Assembly (NCBI RefSeq): GCF_024139115.2
Contig: NC_085140.1
Coordinates: forward strand, 456,740,248-456,804,247
From: Armigeres subalbatus
Taxonomy: Eukaryota > Arthropoda > Insecta > Diptera > Culicidae
Length of the DNA stretch: 64,000 bases
Direction of reading: 5' to 3'
Part shown: positions 53,501 through 64,000 of the stretch, piece after piece
Numbering within the stretch: the stretch's first letter is position 1
Layout of the letters: every line of letters starts with the position of its first letter
Translations under genes and position numbers: made by a program
Notes under the pieces: model-generated
Told to the model about the DNA's origin: nothing
The model's input: the letters and a program-made list of their open reading frames with translations, nothing else
The model's database searches: none

Positions 53501-56500
53501 TTCGAAGGAAATTCCTCGAATTTCGAAGGAAATTCCTCGAATTTCGAAGGAAATTCCTCGAATTTCGAAGGAAATTCCTCGAATTTCGAAGGAAATTCCT
53601 CGAATTTCGAAGGAAATTCCTCGAATTTCGAAGGAAATTCCTCGAATTTCGAAGGAAATTCCTCGAATTTCGAAGGAAATTCCTCAATTTCGAAGGAAAT
53701 TCCTCGAATTTCGAAGGAAATTCCTCGAATTTCGAAGGAAATTCCTCAATTTCGAAGGAAATTCCTCGAATTTCGAAGGAAATTCCTCAATTTCGAAGGA
53801 AATTCCTCGAATTTCGAAGGAAATTCCTCGAATTTCGAAGGAAATTCCTCGAATTTCGAAGGAAATTCCTCGAATTTCGAAGGAAATTCCTCGAATTTCG
53901 AAAATTCCTCGAATTTCCGAAGGAAATTCCTCGAATTTCGAAGGAAATTCCTCAATTTCCCGAAAATTCCTCGAATTTCGAAAATTCCTCAATTTCGAAG
54001 GAAATTCCTCGAATTTCGAAGGAAATTCCTCGAATTTCGAAGGAAATTCTCGAATTTCGAAGGAAATTCCTCGAATTTCGAAGGAAATTCCTCGAATTTC
54101 GAAGGAAATTCCTCGAATTTCGAAGGAAATTCCTCGAATTTCGAAGGAAATTCCTCAATTTCGAAGGAAATTCCTCGAATTTCGAAGGAAATTCCTCGAA
54201 TTTCGAAGGAAATTCCTCAATTTCGAAGGAAATTCCTCGAATTTCGAAGGAAATTCTCAATTTCGAAGAAATTCCTCGAATTTCGAAGGAAATTCCTCGA
54301 ATTTCGAAGGAAATTCCTCGAATTTCCGAAGGAAATTCCTCGAATTTCGAAGGAAATTCCTCGAATTTCGAAGGAAATTCCTCGAATTTCGAAGGAAATT
54401 CCTCAATTTCGAAGAAATTCCTCGAATTTCGAAGGAAATTCCTCGAATTTCGAAGGAAATTCCTCGAATTTCGAAGGAAATTCCTCAATTTCGAAGGAAA
54501 TTCCTCGAATTTCGAAGGAAATTCCTCGAATTTCGAAGGAAATTCCTCAATTTCGAAGAAATTCCTCGAATTTCGAAGGAAATTCCTCAATTTCGAATTC
54601 CTCGAATTTCGAAGGAAATTCCTCGAATTTCCCGAAGGAAATTCCTCGAATTTCGAAGGAAATTCCTCGAATTTCGAAGGAAATTCCTCGAATTTCGAAG
54701 GAAATTCCTCAATTTCGAAGGAAATTCCTCGAATTTCGAAGGAAATTCCTCAATTTCGAAGGAAATTCCTCGAATTTCCGAAGGAAATTCCTCGAATTTC
54801 GAAGGAAATTCCTCGAATTTCGAAGGAAATTCCTCGAATTTCGAAGGAAATTCCTCGAATTTCCCGAAGGAAATTCCTCGAATTTCCCGAAGGAAATTCC
54901 TCGAATTTCCCGAAGGAAATTCCTCGAATTTCCGAAGGAAATTCCTCGAATTTCCCGAAGGAAATTCCTCAAATTTCCCGAAGGAAATTCCTCGAATTTC
55001 CCGAAGGAAATTCCTCGAATTTCCCGAAGGAAATTCCTCGAATTTCCCGAAGGAAATTCCTCGAATTTCCCGAAGGAAGTTCCTCGAATTTCCCGAAGGA
55101 AATTCCTCGAATTTCCCGAAGGAAATTCCTCAATTTCGAAGGAAATTCCTCGAATTTCGAAGGAAATTCCTCGAATTTCGAAGGAAATTCCTCGAATTTC
55201 GAAGGAAATTCCTCGAATTTCGAAGGAAATTCCTCGAATTTCGAAGGAAATTCCTCGAATTTCGAAGGAAATTCCTCAATTTCGAAGGAAATTCCTCGAA
55301 TTTCGAAGGAAATTCCTCGAATTTCGAAGGAAATTCCTCGAATTTCGAAGGAAATTCCTCGAATTTCGAAGGAAATTCCTCGAATTTCGAAGGAAATTCC
55401 TCGAATTTCGAAGGAAATTCCTCGAATTTCGAAGGAAATTCCTCGAATTTCGAAGGAAATTCCTCAATTTCGAAGGAAATTCCTCGAATTTCGAAGGAAA
55501 TTCCTCGAATTTCGAAGGAAATTCCTCAATTTCGAAGGAAATTCCTCGAATTTCGAAATTCCTCGAATTTCGAAGGAAATTCCTCGAATTTCGAAGGAAA
55601 TTCCTCGAATTTCGAAGAAATTCCTCAATTTCCCGAAGGAAATTCCTCGAATTTCGAAGGAAATTCCTCGAATTTCGAAGGAAATTCCTCGAATTTCGAA
55701 GAAATTCCTCAATTTCGAAGGAAATTCCTCGAATTTCGAAGGAAATTCCTCGAATTTCGAAAATTCCTCGAATTTCGAAGGAAATTCCTCGAATTTCGAA
55801 GGAAATTCCTCGAATTTCGAAGGAAATTCCTCGAATTTCGAAGGAAATTCCTCGAATTTCGAAGAAATTCCTCAATTTCGAAGGAAATTCCTCGAATTTC
55901 GAAGGAAATTCCTCGAATTTCGAAGGAAATTCCTCGAATTTCGAAGAAATTCCTCAATTTCGAAGGAAATTCCTCGAATTTCGAAGGAAATTCCTCAATT
56001 TCGAAGAAATTCCTCGAATTTCGAAGGAAATTCCTCGAATTTCGAAGGAAATTCCTCGAATTTCGAAGGAAATTCCTCGAATTTCGAAGGAAATTCCTCG
56101 AATTTCGAAGGAAATTCCTCGAATTTCGAAGGAAATTCCTCGAATTTCGAAGGAAATTCCTCGAATTTCGAAGGAAATTCCTCAATTTCGAAGGAAATTC
56201 CTCGAATTTCGAAGGAAATTCCTCAATTTCGAAGGAAATTCCTCGAATTTCGAAGGAAATTCCTCGAATTTCCGAAGGAAATTCCTCGAATTTCGAAGAA
56301 ATTCCTCAATTTCCGAAGGAAATTCCTCGAATTTCGAAGGAAATTCCTCGAATTTCCGAAGGAAATTCCTCGAATTTCGAAGGAAATTCCTCGAATTTCG
56401 AAGGAAATTCCTCGAATTTCGAAGGAAATTCCTCGAATTTCGAAGAAATTCCTCGAATTTCGAAGGAAATTCCTCGAATTTCGAAGAAATTCCTCGAATT

Positions 56501-59500
56501 TCGAAGAAATTCCTCGAATTTCCCGAAGGAAATTCCTCGAATTTCGAAGGAAATTCCTCGAATTTCGAAGGAAATTCCTCGAATTTCGAAGGAAATTCCT
56601 CGAATTTCGAAGGAAATTCCTCAATTTCGAAGGAAATTCCTCAATTTCGAAGGAAATTCCTCGAATTTCCCGAAGGAAATTCCTCGAATTTCGAAGGAAA
56701 TTCCTCGAATTTCGAAGGAAATTCCTCGAATTTCGAAGGAAATTCCTCGAATTTCGAAGGAAATTCCTCGAATTTCGAAGGAAATTCCTCGAATTTCGAA
56801 GGAAATTCCTCGAATTTCGAAGGAAATTCCTCGAATTTCGAAGGAAATTCCTCGAATTTCGAAGGAAATTCCTCGAATTTCGAAGGAAATTCCTCGAATT
56901 TCGAAGGAAATTCCTCGAATTTCGAAGGAAATTCCTCAATTTCCCGAAGGAAATTCCTCGAATTTCGAAGGAAATTCCTCAATTTCGAAGGAAATTCCTC
57001 AATTTCGAAGGAAATTCCTCGAATTTCGAAGGAAATTCCTCGAATTTCCGAAAATTCCTCGAATTTCGAAGGAAATTCCTCGAATTTCGAAGGAAATTCC
57101 TCGAATTTCGAAGGAAATTCCTCGAATTTCGAAGGAAATTCCTCGAATTTCGAAGGAAATTCCTCGAATTTCGAAGGAAATTCCTCGAATTTCGAAGGAA
57201 ATTCCTCGAATTTCGAAGGAAATTCCTCGAATTTCGAAGAAATTCCTCGAATTTCGAAGGAAATTCCTCAATTTCGAAGGAAATTCCTCGAATTTCGAAG
57301 AAATTCCTCGAATTTCGAAGGAAATTCCTCGAATTTCGAAGGAAATTCCTCGAATTTCGAAGGAAATTCCTCGAATTTCGAAGGAAATTCCTCGAATTTC
57401 GAAGGAAATTCCTCAATTTCGAAGGAAATTCCTCGAATTTCGAAGGAAATTCCTCGAATTTCGAAGGAAATTCCTCGAATTTCGAAGGAAATTCCTCAAT
57501 TTCGAAGGAAATTCCTCAATTTCGAAGGAAATTCCTCGAATTTCGAAGGAAATTCCTCAATTTCGAAGGAAATTCCTCGAATTTCGAAGGAAATTCCTCG
57601 AATTTCGAAGGAAATTCCTCGAATTTCGAAGGAAATTCCTCGAATTTCGAAGGAAATTCCTCGAATTTCGAAGGAAATTCCTCGAATTTCGAAGGAATTC
57701 CTCGAATTTCGAAGAAATTCCTCGAATTTCGAAGGAAATTCCTCGAATTTCGAAGGAAATTCCTCGAATTTCGAAGGAAATTCCTCAATTTCGAAGAAAT
57801 TCCTCGAATTTCGAAGGAAATTCCTCGAATTTCGAAGGAAATTCCTCGAATTTCGAAGGAAATTCCTCGAATTTCGAAGGAAATTCCTCGAATTTCGAAG
57901 AAATTCCTCGAATTTCGAAGGAAATTCCTCGAATTTCGAAGAAATTCCTCGAATTTCGAAGGAAATTCCTCGAATTTCGAAGGAAATTCCTCGAATTTCG
58001 AAGGAAATTCCTCGAATTTCGAAGGAAATTCCTCGAATTTCGAAGGAAATTCCTCGAATTTCGAAGGAAATTCCTCGAATTTCGAAGGAAATTCCTCGAA
58101 TTTCGAAGGAAATTCCTCGAATTTCGAAGGAAATTCCTCGAATTTCGAAGGAAATTCCTCGAATTTCGAAGGAAATTCCTCGAATTTCGAAGGAAATTCC
58201 TCGAATTTCGAAGGAAATTCCTCGAATTTCGAAGGAAATTCCTCGAATTTCGAAGGAAATTCCTCGAATTTCCCGAAGGAAATTCTCGAATTTCGAAGGA
58301 AATTCCTCGAATTTCGAAGGAAATTCTCGAATTTCGAAGGAAATTCCTCAATTTCGAAGGAAATTCCTCGAATTTCGAAGGAAATTCCTCGAATTTCGAA
58401 GGAAATTCCTCGAATTTCGAAGGAAATTCCTCGAATTTCGAAGGAAATTCCTCGAATTTCCCCCCAAGGAAATTCCTCGAATTTCCCCCCAAGGAAATTC
58501 CTCGAATTTCCCCCCAATAAAATTTCTCGAATTTCCCGAAGGAAATTCCTCGAATTTCCCGAAGGAAATTCCTCGAATTTCCCGAAGGAAATTCCTCGAA
58601 TTTCCCGAAGGAAATTCCTCGAATTTCCCGAAGGAAATTCCTCGAATTTCCCGAAGGAAATTCCTCGAATTTCCCGGAGGAAATTCCTCGAATTTCCCGG
58701 AGGAAATTCCTCGAATTTCCCGGAGGAAATTCCTCAATTTCGAAGAAATTCCTCGAATTTCGAAGGAAATTCCTCAATTTCGAAGGAAATTCCTCGAATT
58801 TCGAAGGAAATTCCTCGAATTTCGAAGGAAATTCTCGAATTTCGAAGGAAATTCCTCAATTTCGAAGGAAATTCCTCGAATTTCGAAGGAAATTCCTCGA
58901 ATTTCGAAGGAAATTCCTCGAATTTCGAAGGAAATTCCTCAATTTCGAAGGAAATTCCTCGAATTTCGAAGGAAATTCCTCGAATTTCGAAGGAAATTCC
59001 TCGAATTTCCCGAAGGAAATTCCTCGAATTTCGAAGAAATTCCTCAATTTCGAAGGAAATTCCTCAATTTCGAAGGAAATTCCTCGAATTTCGAAGGAAA
59101 TTCCTCGAATTTCGAAGGAAATTCCTCGAATTTCGAAGGAAATTCCTCGAATTTCGAAGGAAATTCCTCGAATTTCGAAGGAAATTCCTCAATTTCGAAG
59201 GAAATTCCTCGAATTTCGAAGGAAATTCCTCGAATTTCGAAGGAAATTCCTCAATTTCGAAGGAAATTCCTCGAATTTCGAAGGAAATTCCTCGAATTTC
59301 GAAGGAAATTCCTCGAATTTCGAAGGAAATTCCTCGAATTTCGAAGGAAATTCCTCAATTTCGAAGGAAATTCCTCAATTTCGAAGGAAATTCCTCGAAT
59401 TTCGAAGGAAATTCCTCGAATTTCGAAGGAAATTCCTCGAATTTCGAAGGAAATTCCTCGAATTTCGAAGAAATTCCTCGAATTTCGAAGGAAATTCCTC

Positions 59501-61860
59501 GAATTTCGAAGGAAATTCCTCGAATTTCGAAGGAAATTCCTCGAATTTCGAAGGAAATTCCTCGAATTTCGAAGGAAATTCCTCGAATTTCGAAGGAAAT
59601 TCCTCAATTTCGAAGGAAATTCCTCAATTTCCGAAGAAATTCCTCGAATTTCGAAGGAAATTCCTCGAATTTCGAAGGAAATTCCTCGAATTTCGAAGAA
59701 ATTCCTCGAATTTCGAAGGAAATTCCTCGAATTTCGAAGGAAATTCCTCGAATTTCGAAGGAAATTCCTCGAATTTCGAAGGAAATTCCTCGAATTTCGA
59801 AGGAAATTCCTCGAATTTCGAAGGAAATTCCTCGAATTTCGAAGGAAATTCCTCAATTTCGAAGGAAATTCCTCAATTTCGAAGGAAATTCCTCGAATTT
59901 CGAAGGAAATTCCTCGAATTTCGAAGGAAATTCCTCGAATTTCGAAGGAAATTCCTCAATTTCGAAGGAAATTCCTCGAATTTCGAAGGAAATTCCTCGA
60001 ATTTCGAAGGAAATTCCTCGAATTTCGAAGAAATTCCTCGAATTTCCCGGAGGAAATTCCTCGAATTTCCCGGAGGAAATTCCTCGAATTTCGAAGGAAA
60101 TTCCTCGAATTTCGAAGGAAATTCCTCAATTTCGAAGGAAATTCCTCGAATTTCGAAGGAAATTCCTCGAATTTCGAAGGAAATTCCTCGAATTTCGAAG
60201 GAAATTCCTCGAATTTCGAAGGAAATTCCTCGAATTTCGAAGGAAATTCCTCGAATTTCGAAGGAAATTCCTCGAATTTCGAAGGAAATTCCTCGAATTT
60301 CGAAGGAAATTCCTCGAATTTCGAAGGAAATTCCTCGAATTTCGAAGGAAATTCCTCAATTTCGAAGGAAATTCCTCGAATTTCGAAGGAAATTCCTCGA
60401 ATTTCGAAGGAAATTCCTCGAATTTCGAAGGAAATTCCTCGAATTTCGAAGGAAATTCCTCGAATTTCGAAGGAAATTCCTCGAATTTCCCGAAGGAAAT
60501 TCCTCGAATTTCGAAGGAAATTCCTCGAATTTCCCGAAATTCCTCGAATTTCCCGAAGAAATTCCTCAATTTCGAAGGAAATTCCTCGAATTTCGAAGGA
60601 AATTCCTCGAATTTCGAAGGAAATTCCTCAATTTCGAAGGAAATTCCTCGAATTTCGAAGGAAATTCCTCAATTTCGAAGGAAATTCCTCAATTTCGAAG
60701 GAAATTCCTCGAATTTCGAAGGAAATTCCTCAATTTCCCGAAATTCCTCGAATTTCGAAGGAAATTCCTCGAATTTCGAAGGAAATTCCTCAATTTCGAA
60801 GGAAATTCCTCGAATTTCGAAGGAAATTCCTCAATTTCGAAGGAAATTCCTCGAATTTCGAAGGAAATTCCTCGAATTTCGAAGGAAATTCCGAATTTCG
60901 AAGGAAATTCCTCAATTTCGAAGGAAATTCCTCAGATTTCGAAGGAAATTCCTCGAATTTCGAAGGAAATTCCTCGAATTTCGAAGGAAATTCCTCGAAT
61001 TTCAATTTCGAAGGAAATTCCTCGAATTTCGAAGGAAATTCCTCGAATTTCGAAGGAAATTCCTCGAATTTCGAAGGAAATTCCTCGAATTTCGAAGGAA
61101 ATTCCTCGAATTTCGAAGGAAATTTCTCGAATTTCCCGAAGGAAATTCCTCGAATTTCCCCCCAAGGAAATTCCTCGAATTTCCCCCCAAGGAAATTCCT
61201 CGAATTTCCCGAAGGAAATTCCTCGAATTTCCCGAAGGAAATTCCTCGAATTTCCCCCCAAGGAAATTCCTCGAATTTCCCCCCAAGGAAATTCCTCGAA
61301 TTTCCCCCCAAGGAAATTCCTCGAATTTCCCCCCAAGGAAATTCCTCGAATTTCCCGAAGGAAATTCCTCGAATTTCCCGAAGGAAATTCCTCGAATTTC
61401 CCGAAGGAAATTCCTCGAATTTCCCGAAGGAAATTCCTCGAATTTCCCGAAGGAAATTCCTCGAATTTCCCGAAGGAAATTCCTCGAATTTCCCGAAGGA
61501 AATTCCTCGAATTTTCCGAAGGAAATTCCTCGAATTTCCCGAAGGAAATTCCTCGAATTTCCCGAAGGAAATTCCTCGAATTTCCCGAAGGAAATTCCTC
61601 GAATTTCCCGAAGGAAATTCCTCGAATTTCCCGATAGAAATTCCTCGAATTTCCCGAAGGAAATTTTTCGAATTTTCCTAAGGAAATTCCTCGAATTTTC
61701 CGAAGGAAATTCCTCGAATTTCCCGAAGGAAATTCCTCGAATTTCCCGCAGGAAATTCCTCGAACTTCCCGAAGGAAATTCCTCAAATTTCCCGAAGGAA
61801 ACTCCTCAAATTTCCCGAAGGGAATTCCTCGAATTTCCCGAAGGAAATTCCTCGAATTTT
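50505..61860. repeat. 11.3-kb minisatellite of a nearly self-complementary 20-25-bp unit
   Basis: About 500 units (estimated from length) share AGGAAATTCCTCGAATTT and differ in the joint: one C (21 bp), CCC (23 bp), CCCCCC with an altered AAGG (25 bp), or loss of the G in CTCG (20 bp). AGGAA-A-TTCCT is a perfect odd palindrome, flanked by TCG/CGA. The 21-bp form dominates the interior (53330-61130), the 23-bp form both edges, and the 25-bp form short blocks (51080, 52050, 58450, 61140, 61250). A divergent island lies at 52540-53320. The basic 21-, 23- and 25-bp units contain no stop in any of six frames, which explains the 3,323-codon frame and the antisense frames. They are not called as genes. 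Confidence 0.97.
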
Positions 61861-62400
61861 TGCAAGTTGCATTCGACAAAGGCCAAAGCCCCTTTGATCT
61901 CTGTAGAACTTAGTAACGATCGACCATTGTGTTTAAGAAAATGTGAAGAAAATAGCACATCGAACCATATAAGCGCCACATAAACTTGGTGTTTTGGCTG
62001 AATGCGAGAGTATCACCACTCGGTGAATTACTTTGGGTTTAATTTACCTTTTTACAAACCAGCGGAGCGCCGTATGCTCGATCTTAATTCACAATACAAA
62101 AGTTTCGTCACTGTAGCAAGAAAAACACCACATCGCGTGTATGGTTCTATAAATTAGGAAACCCTAAGCGATGCGATACCAACAAATGCCTAAACATATT
62201 GAAATTAATGCCACCGTTTTAGCTAACAAGACTTCAACGTCACTTTCGATTACTGTCGGAGATTAATCAGCAGCGTGATCGCCCACGAAGCCAAGATCAT
62301 AATCATACGAATAAATGGCGCAAATAAATCGACGCACCAAATAACAAACCAACCGCAAAAGTCTCCGAGCGGATGGCAGTGCGCCCGGATGAAACAACAG
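61861..62400. other. Flank of the large satellite, no supported feature
   Basis: Unique-looking sequence without repeats or open frames of note. It precedes the possible 5' leader of the plus-strand gene. Confidence 0.35.
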
Positions 62401-62551
62401 TCCCGACGTTAGCAACACCTTGCAGGCATTCCACCCGAGCAACCATCAGCAGCGGCAAGCCAGCGAGCTAGCAGAGTGACTGCCTGACTGACTAGGTGAC
62501 TGCCAACTTGCCACGTTCCATACGCAGACCCTAGGAAAAACCTAATGAAAA

Positions 62552-62580
62552 ATGGCACGTTTCATTCACGTTTATTCGCG
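62552..62580 (+). CDS. Possible first coding exon (MARFIHVYS..)
   Basis: ATG at 62552 in a good context (GAAAAATGGC) opens MARFIHVYS plus two bases (CG) before a consensus donor GTAAGTAGG at 62581. About 150 bp upstream (62400-62550) looks like a leader (CAGCAGCGGCAAGCCAGCG, no upstream ATG except the nearby out-of-frame CTAATGAAA). The phase-2 end fits exactly with the start of the exon candidate at 63874. No protein family is recognised from so few residues. Confidence 0.4.
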
Positions 62581-63873
62581 GTAAGTAGGAAAAATAACCC
62601 CGTGCTGGTTTAAGTAAGCGAGATTGATATCGACGCCATTTACATCCATTTGTGCGAAATGAGCTGGAAGTACTTTGAAATACATTTAGCTCGTTCGGTG
62701 GCTCGCGGGAGCTGAATTTTCCGAATTCCTCCTCATGTGAATTTTTTTCGCGCCCGCGTTTCGAAAGATGGAAAACGTCGCCTCGCGTCGCGACGTACTG
62801 AATTTATGGCTCAAATCGGGTTTACTGCTTCATTAGCTCCAATTATGGTGGAGTGGGTCGTCATGCTGTTTCTGCTGCCGATCATCGTTCCATATTCGGT
62901 ACGTGGAACTCAATCATTTCAATTTCACTTTTCAATTTGATGGAACTTGCTCCTTGGGCTACACCCCGTGCTTTAAAACACTTTCGAATGTGTGAAAAGA
63001 GCGGTGCGGTTCGGTGCACCTATGCTTGTTTATTACAAGTTGGGCGAAGCAGAAGGACCACGTCGGAGAAGGCAGTTAATCAGCACCCAAATTGTATGGC
63101 CTCGGGGATGGGGCAATAAAAGGGAAACTTTTCCAATAAAGGTAAACATAACTCACTTTAATTGCATTCATTAAAGTAGACTGTATTTTCTGGCGGAAAA
63201 GCTTCCATTCCCACCGCAGGAAGGTCTAATTTACTGACCACCACGAACGAGAAATAAAGTTATTAACAGTTATGCTGCTAATGGAGCAGCCGATGGAGCA
63301 TCACCGTCAATTCGGTGATTTTGGCGATAAAAATCAAATCTATGTTCCTCGAGACATTATTTCTTTATTTATGTATATGTTCGAACCATAAACAATCTAA
63401 TTGAACTTTGATACACACTCTTGTCAATATGTTCCCAACTATTCCCAAATAAAAACGCACTCAACTTATTACGTTTCACAACTAACTAACTGTAGTAATT
63501 ATTTTTCTTCGGTCACAACTATGTGGATATGCATTTCATGGAAGTTCGACTCCGAGCCTTAGTACCATTCTGTTTGGATAAACAAATTTTGTAAATTCGA
63601 AGATTCTGCAAAACAGTTACACAAGATATGGATGCCGGTTGTGCACTAACTTCACATAAATTGCATCAGCGCCTGACTAACTTACTGAAAATTGGAAACG
63701 GGACATATGGCCCGAGGCATCGCCTAGACAAGCATAAATTATTCAAAGGGCAAGGGGAGAAAATTGAAAAGATAAGCTGATAAAATTAATTGAACACAGG
63801 CTTTGTGGCAAGTTTAATCTAAATTGAAAATTGTGCCGAACCGAACCCAGCTGCTCGGGGAGTTCTGTGGCAG

Positions 63874-63930
63874 AGGAGCCGGCATGTCAGCACTAACTGC
63901 AAGCAGTTCGTCGTCATACCTGAGCAGAAG
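63874..63930 (+). CDS. Possible second exon (GAGMSALTASSSSSYLSR)
   Basis: The acceptor GTTCTGTGGCAG and donor AGAAG|GTAAGTTG bound 57 nt. Joined to the 62552-62580 exon the frame stays open through GAGMSALTASSSSSYLSR and ends again in phase 2. The internal ATG (GCCGGCATGTCA) could be an alternative start if the upstream exon is non-coding. A serine-rich disordered N-terminus is all that can be said. The rest of the gene would lie beyond the window. Confidence 0.42.
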
Positions 63931-64000
63931 GTAAGTTGTGTCTTATGCCGAGGTGTGCCTCTGTGTGTGTATGTTTAGAGCCAGATGAGTTACCGGAAAA

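Noticed and set aside
51710..61681. A 3,323-codon open frame and many antisense frames across the large array
   Set aside because: The tandem unit has no stop codons. Peptides repeat EIPRISK / RRKFLEF / SNFEGNS and switch frame with each unit-length change. No start context, splice signal or domain.

Overview
The window is nuclear DNA from an insect, most likely a culicine mosquito (Aedes-type). The evidence is GT-AG introns in large intergenic/intronic space, and a very dense load of repeats of the kind known from Aedes: RTE-clade and I-clade non-LTR fragments, an mdg1/gypsy-like LTR element, an IR/DR Tc1 element, tRNA-derived SINEs, many TA-flanked MITEs and degenerate GGCCAAATG minisatellites. 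Nothing bacterial (operons, Shine-Dalgarno sites, CRISPR) is present. Most long open frames are by-products of tandem repeats, not genes.

Layout. 1-5,200: MITEs, GGCC-type minisatellite and two retrotransposon fragments meeting tail to tail (I-clade RNase H piece on +, RTE endonuclease/RT piece on -). 5,200-9,000: mostly plain sequence. 9,300-10,460: an RTE C-terminal scrap followed by three well-formed minus-strand exon candidates of an unrecognised gene; another isolated exon candidate lies at 20,511-20,600. 10,533-12,230: a dead Tc1-like transposon with IR/DR ends and TA duplications. 12,433-13,047: MITEs nested in a MITE. 16,150-20,092: a four-level nest (foldback inside an 8-bp-TSD DNA element, inside a retroelement 5' region, inside a MITE). 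20,978-24,692: a transposase-like fragment and the 5' part of an mdg1/gypsy-like LTR element (LTR, PBS, two small ORFs, gag).

29,819-34,165: a 4.3-kb GC-rich minisatellite of 23-bp units, each a potential hairpin. 36,600-46,850: MITEs, a 211-bp-arm inverted repeat with a tRNA-like sequence in each arm, a SINE, further foldbacks, a 0.65-kb polypyrimidine tract and a hAT-type MITE with perfect 8-bp duplications. 47,115-48,380: a second RTE fragment. 50,505-61,860: an 11.3-kb satellite built from 20/21/23/25-bp versions of one nearly self-complementary unit. 62,552-63,930: two phase-compatible exons that look like the 5' end of a real plus-strand gene continuing past the window.

The most distinctive structures are the two giant dyad-symmetric minisatellites, the tRNA-bearing palindrome, the small membrane-protein ORF upstream of gag, and the gene-like exons that are not part of any recognised repeat. 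Calls rest on reading the sequence and on family knowledge only; no database search was possible.
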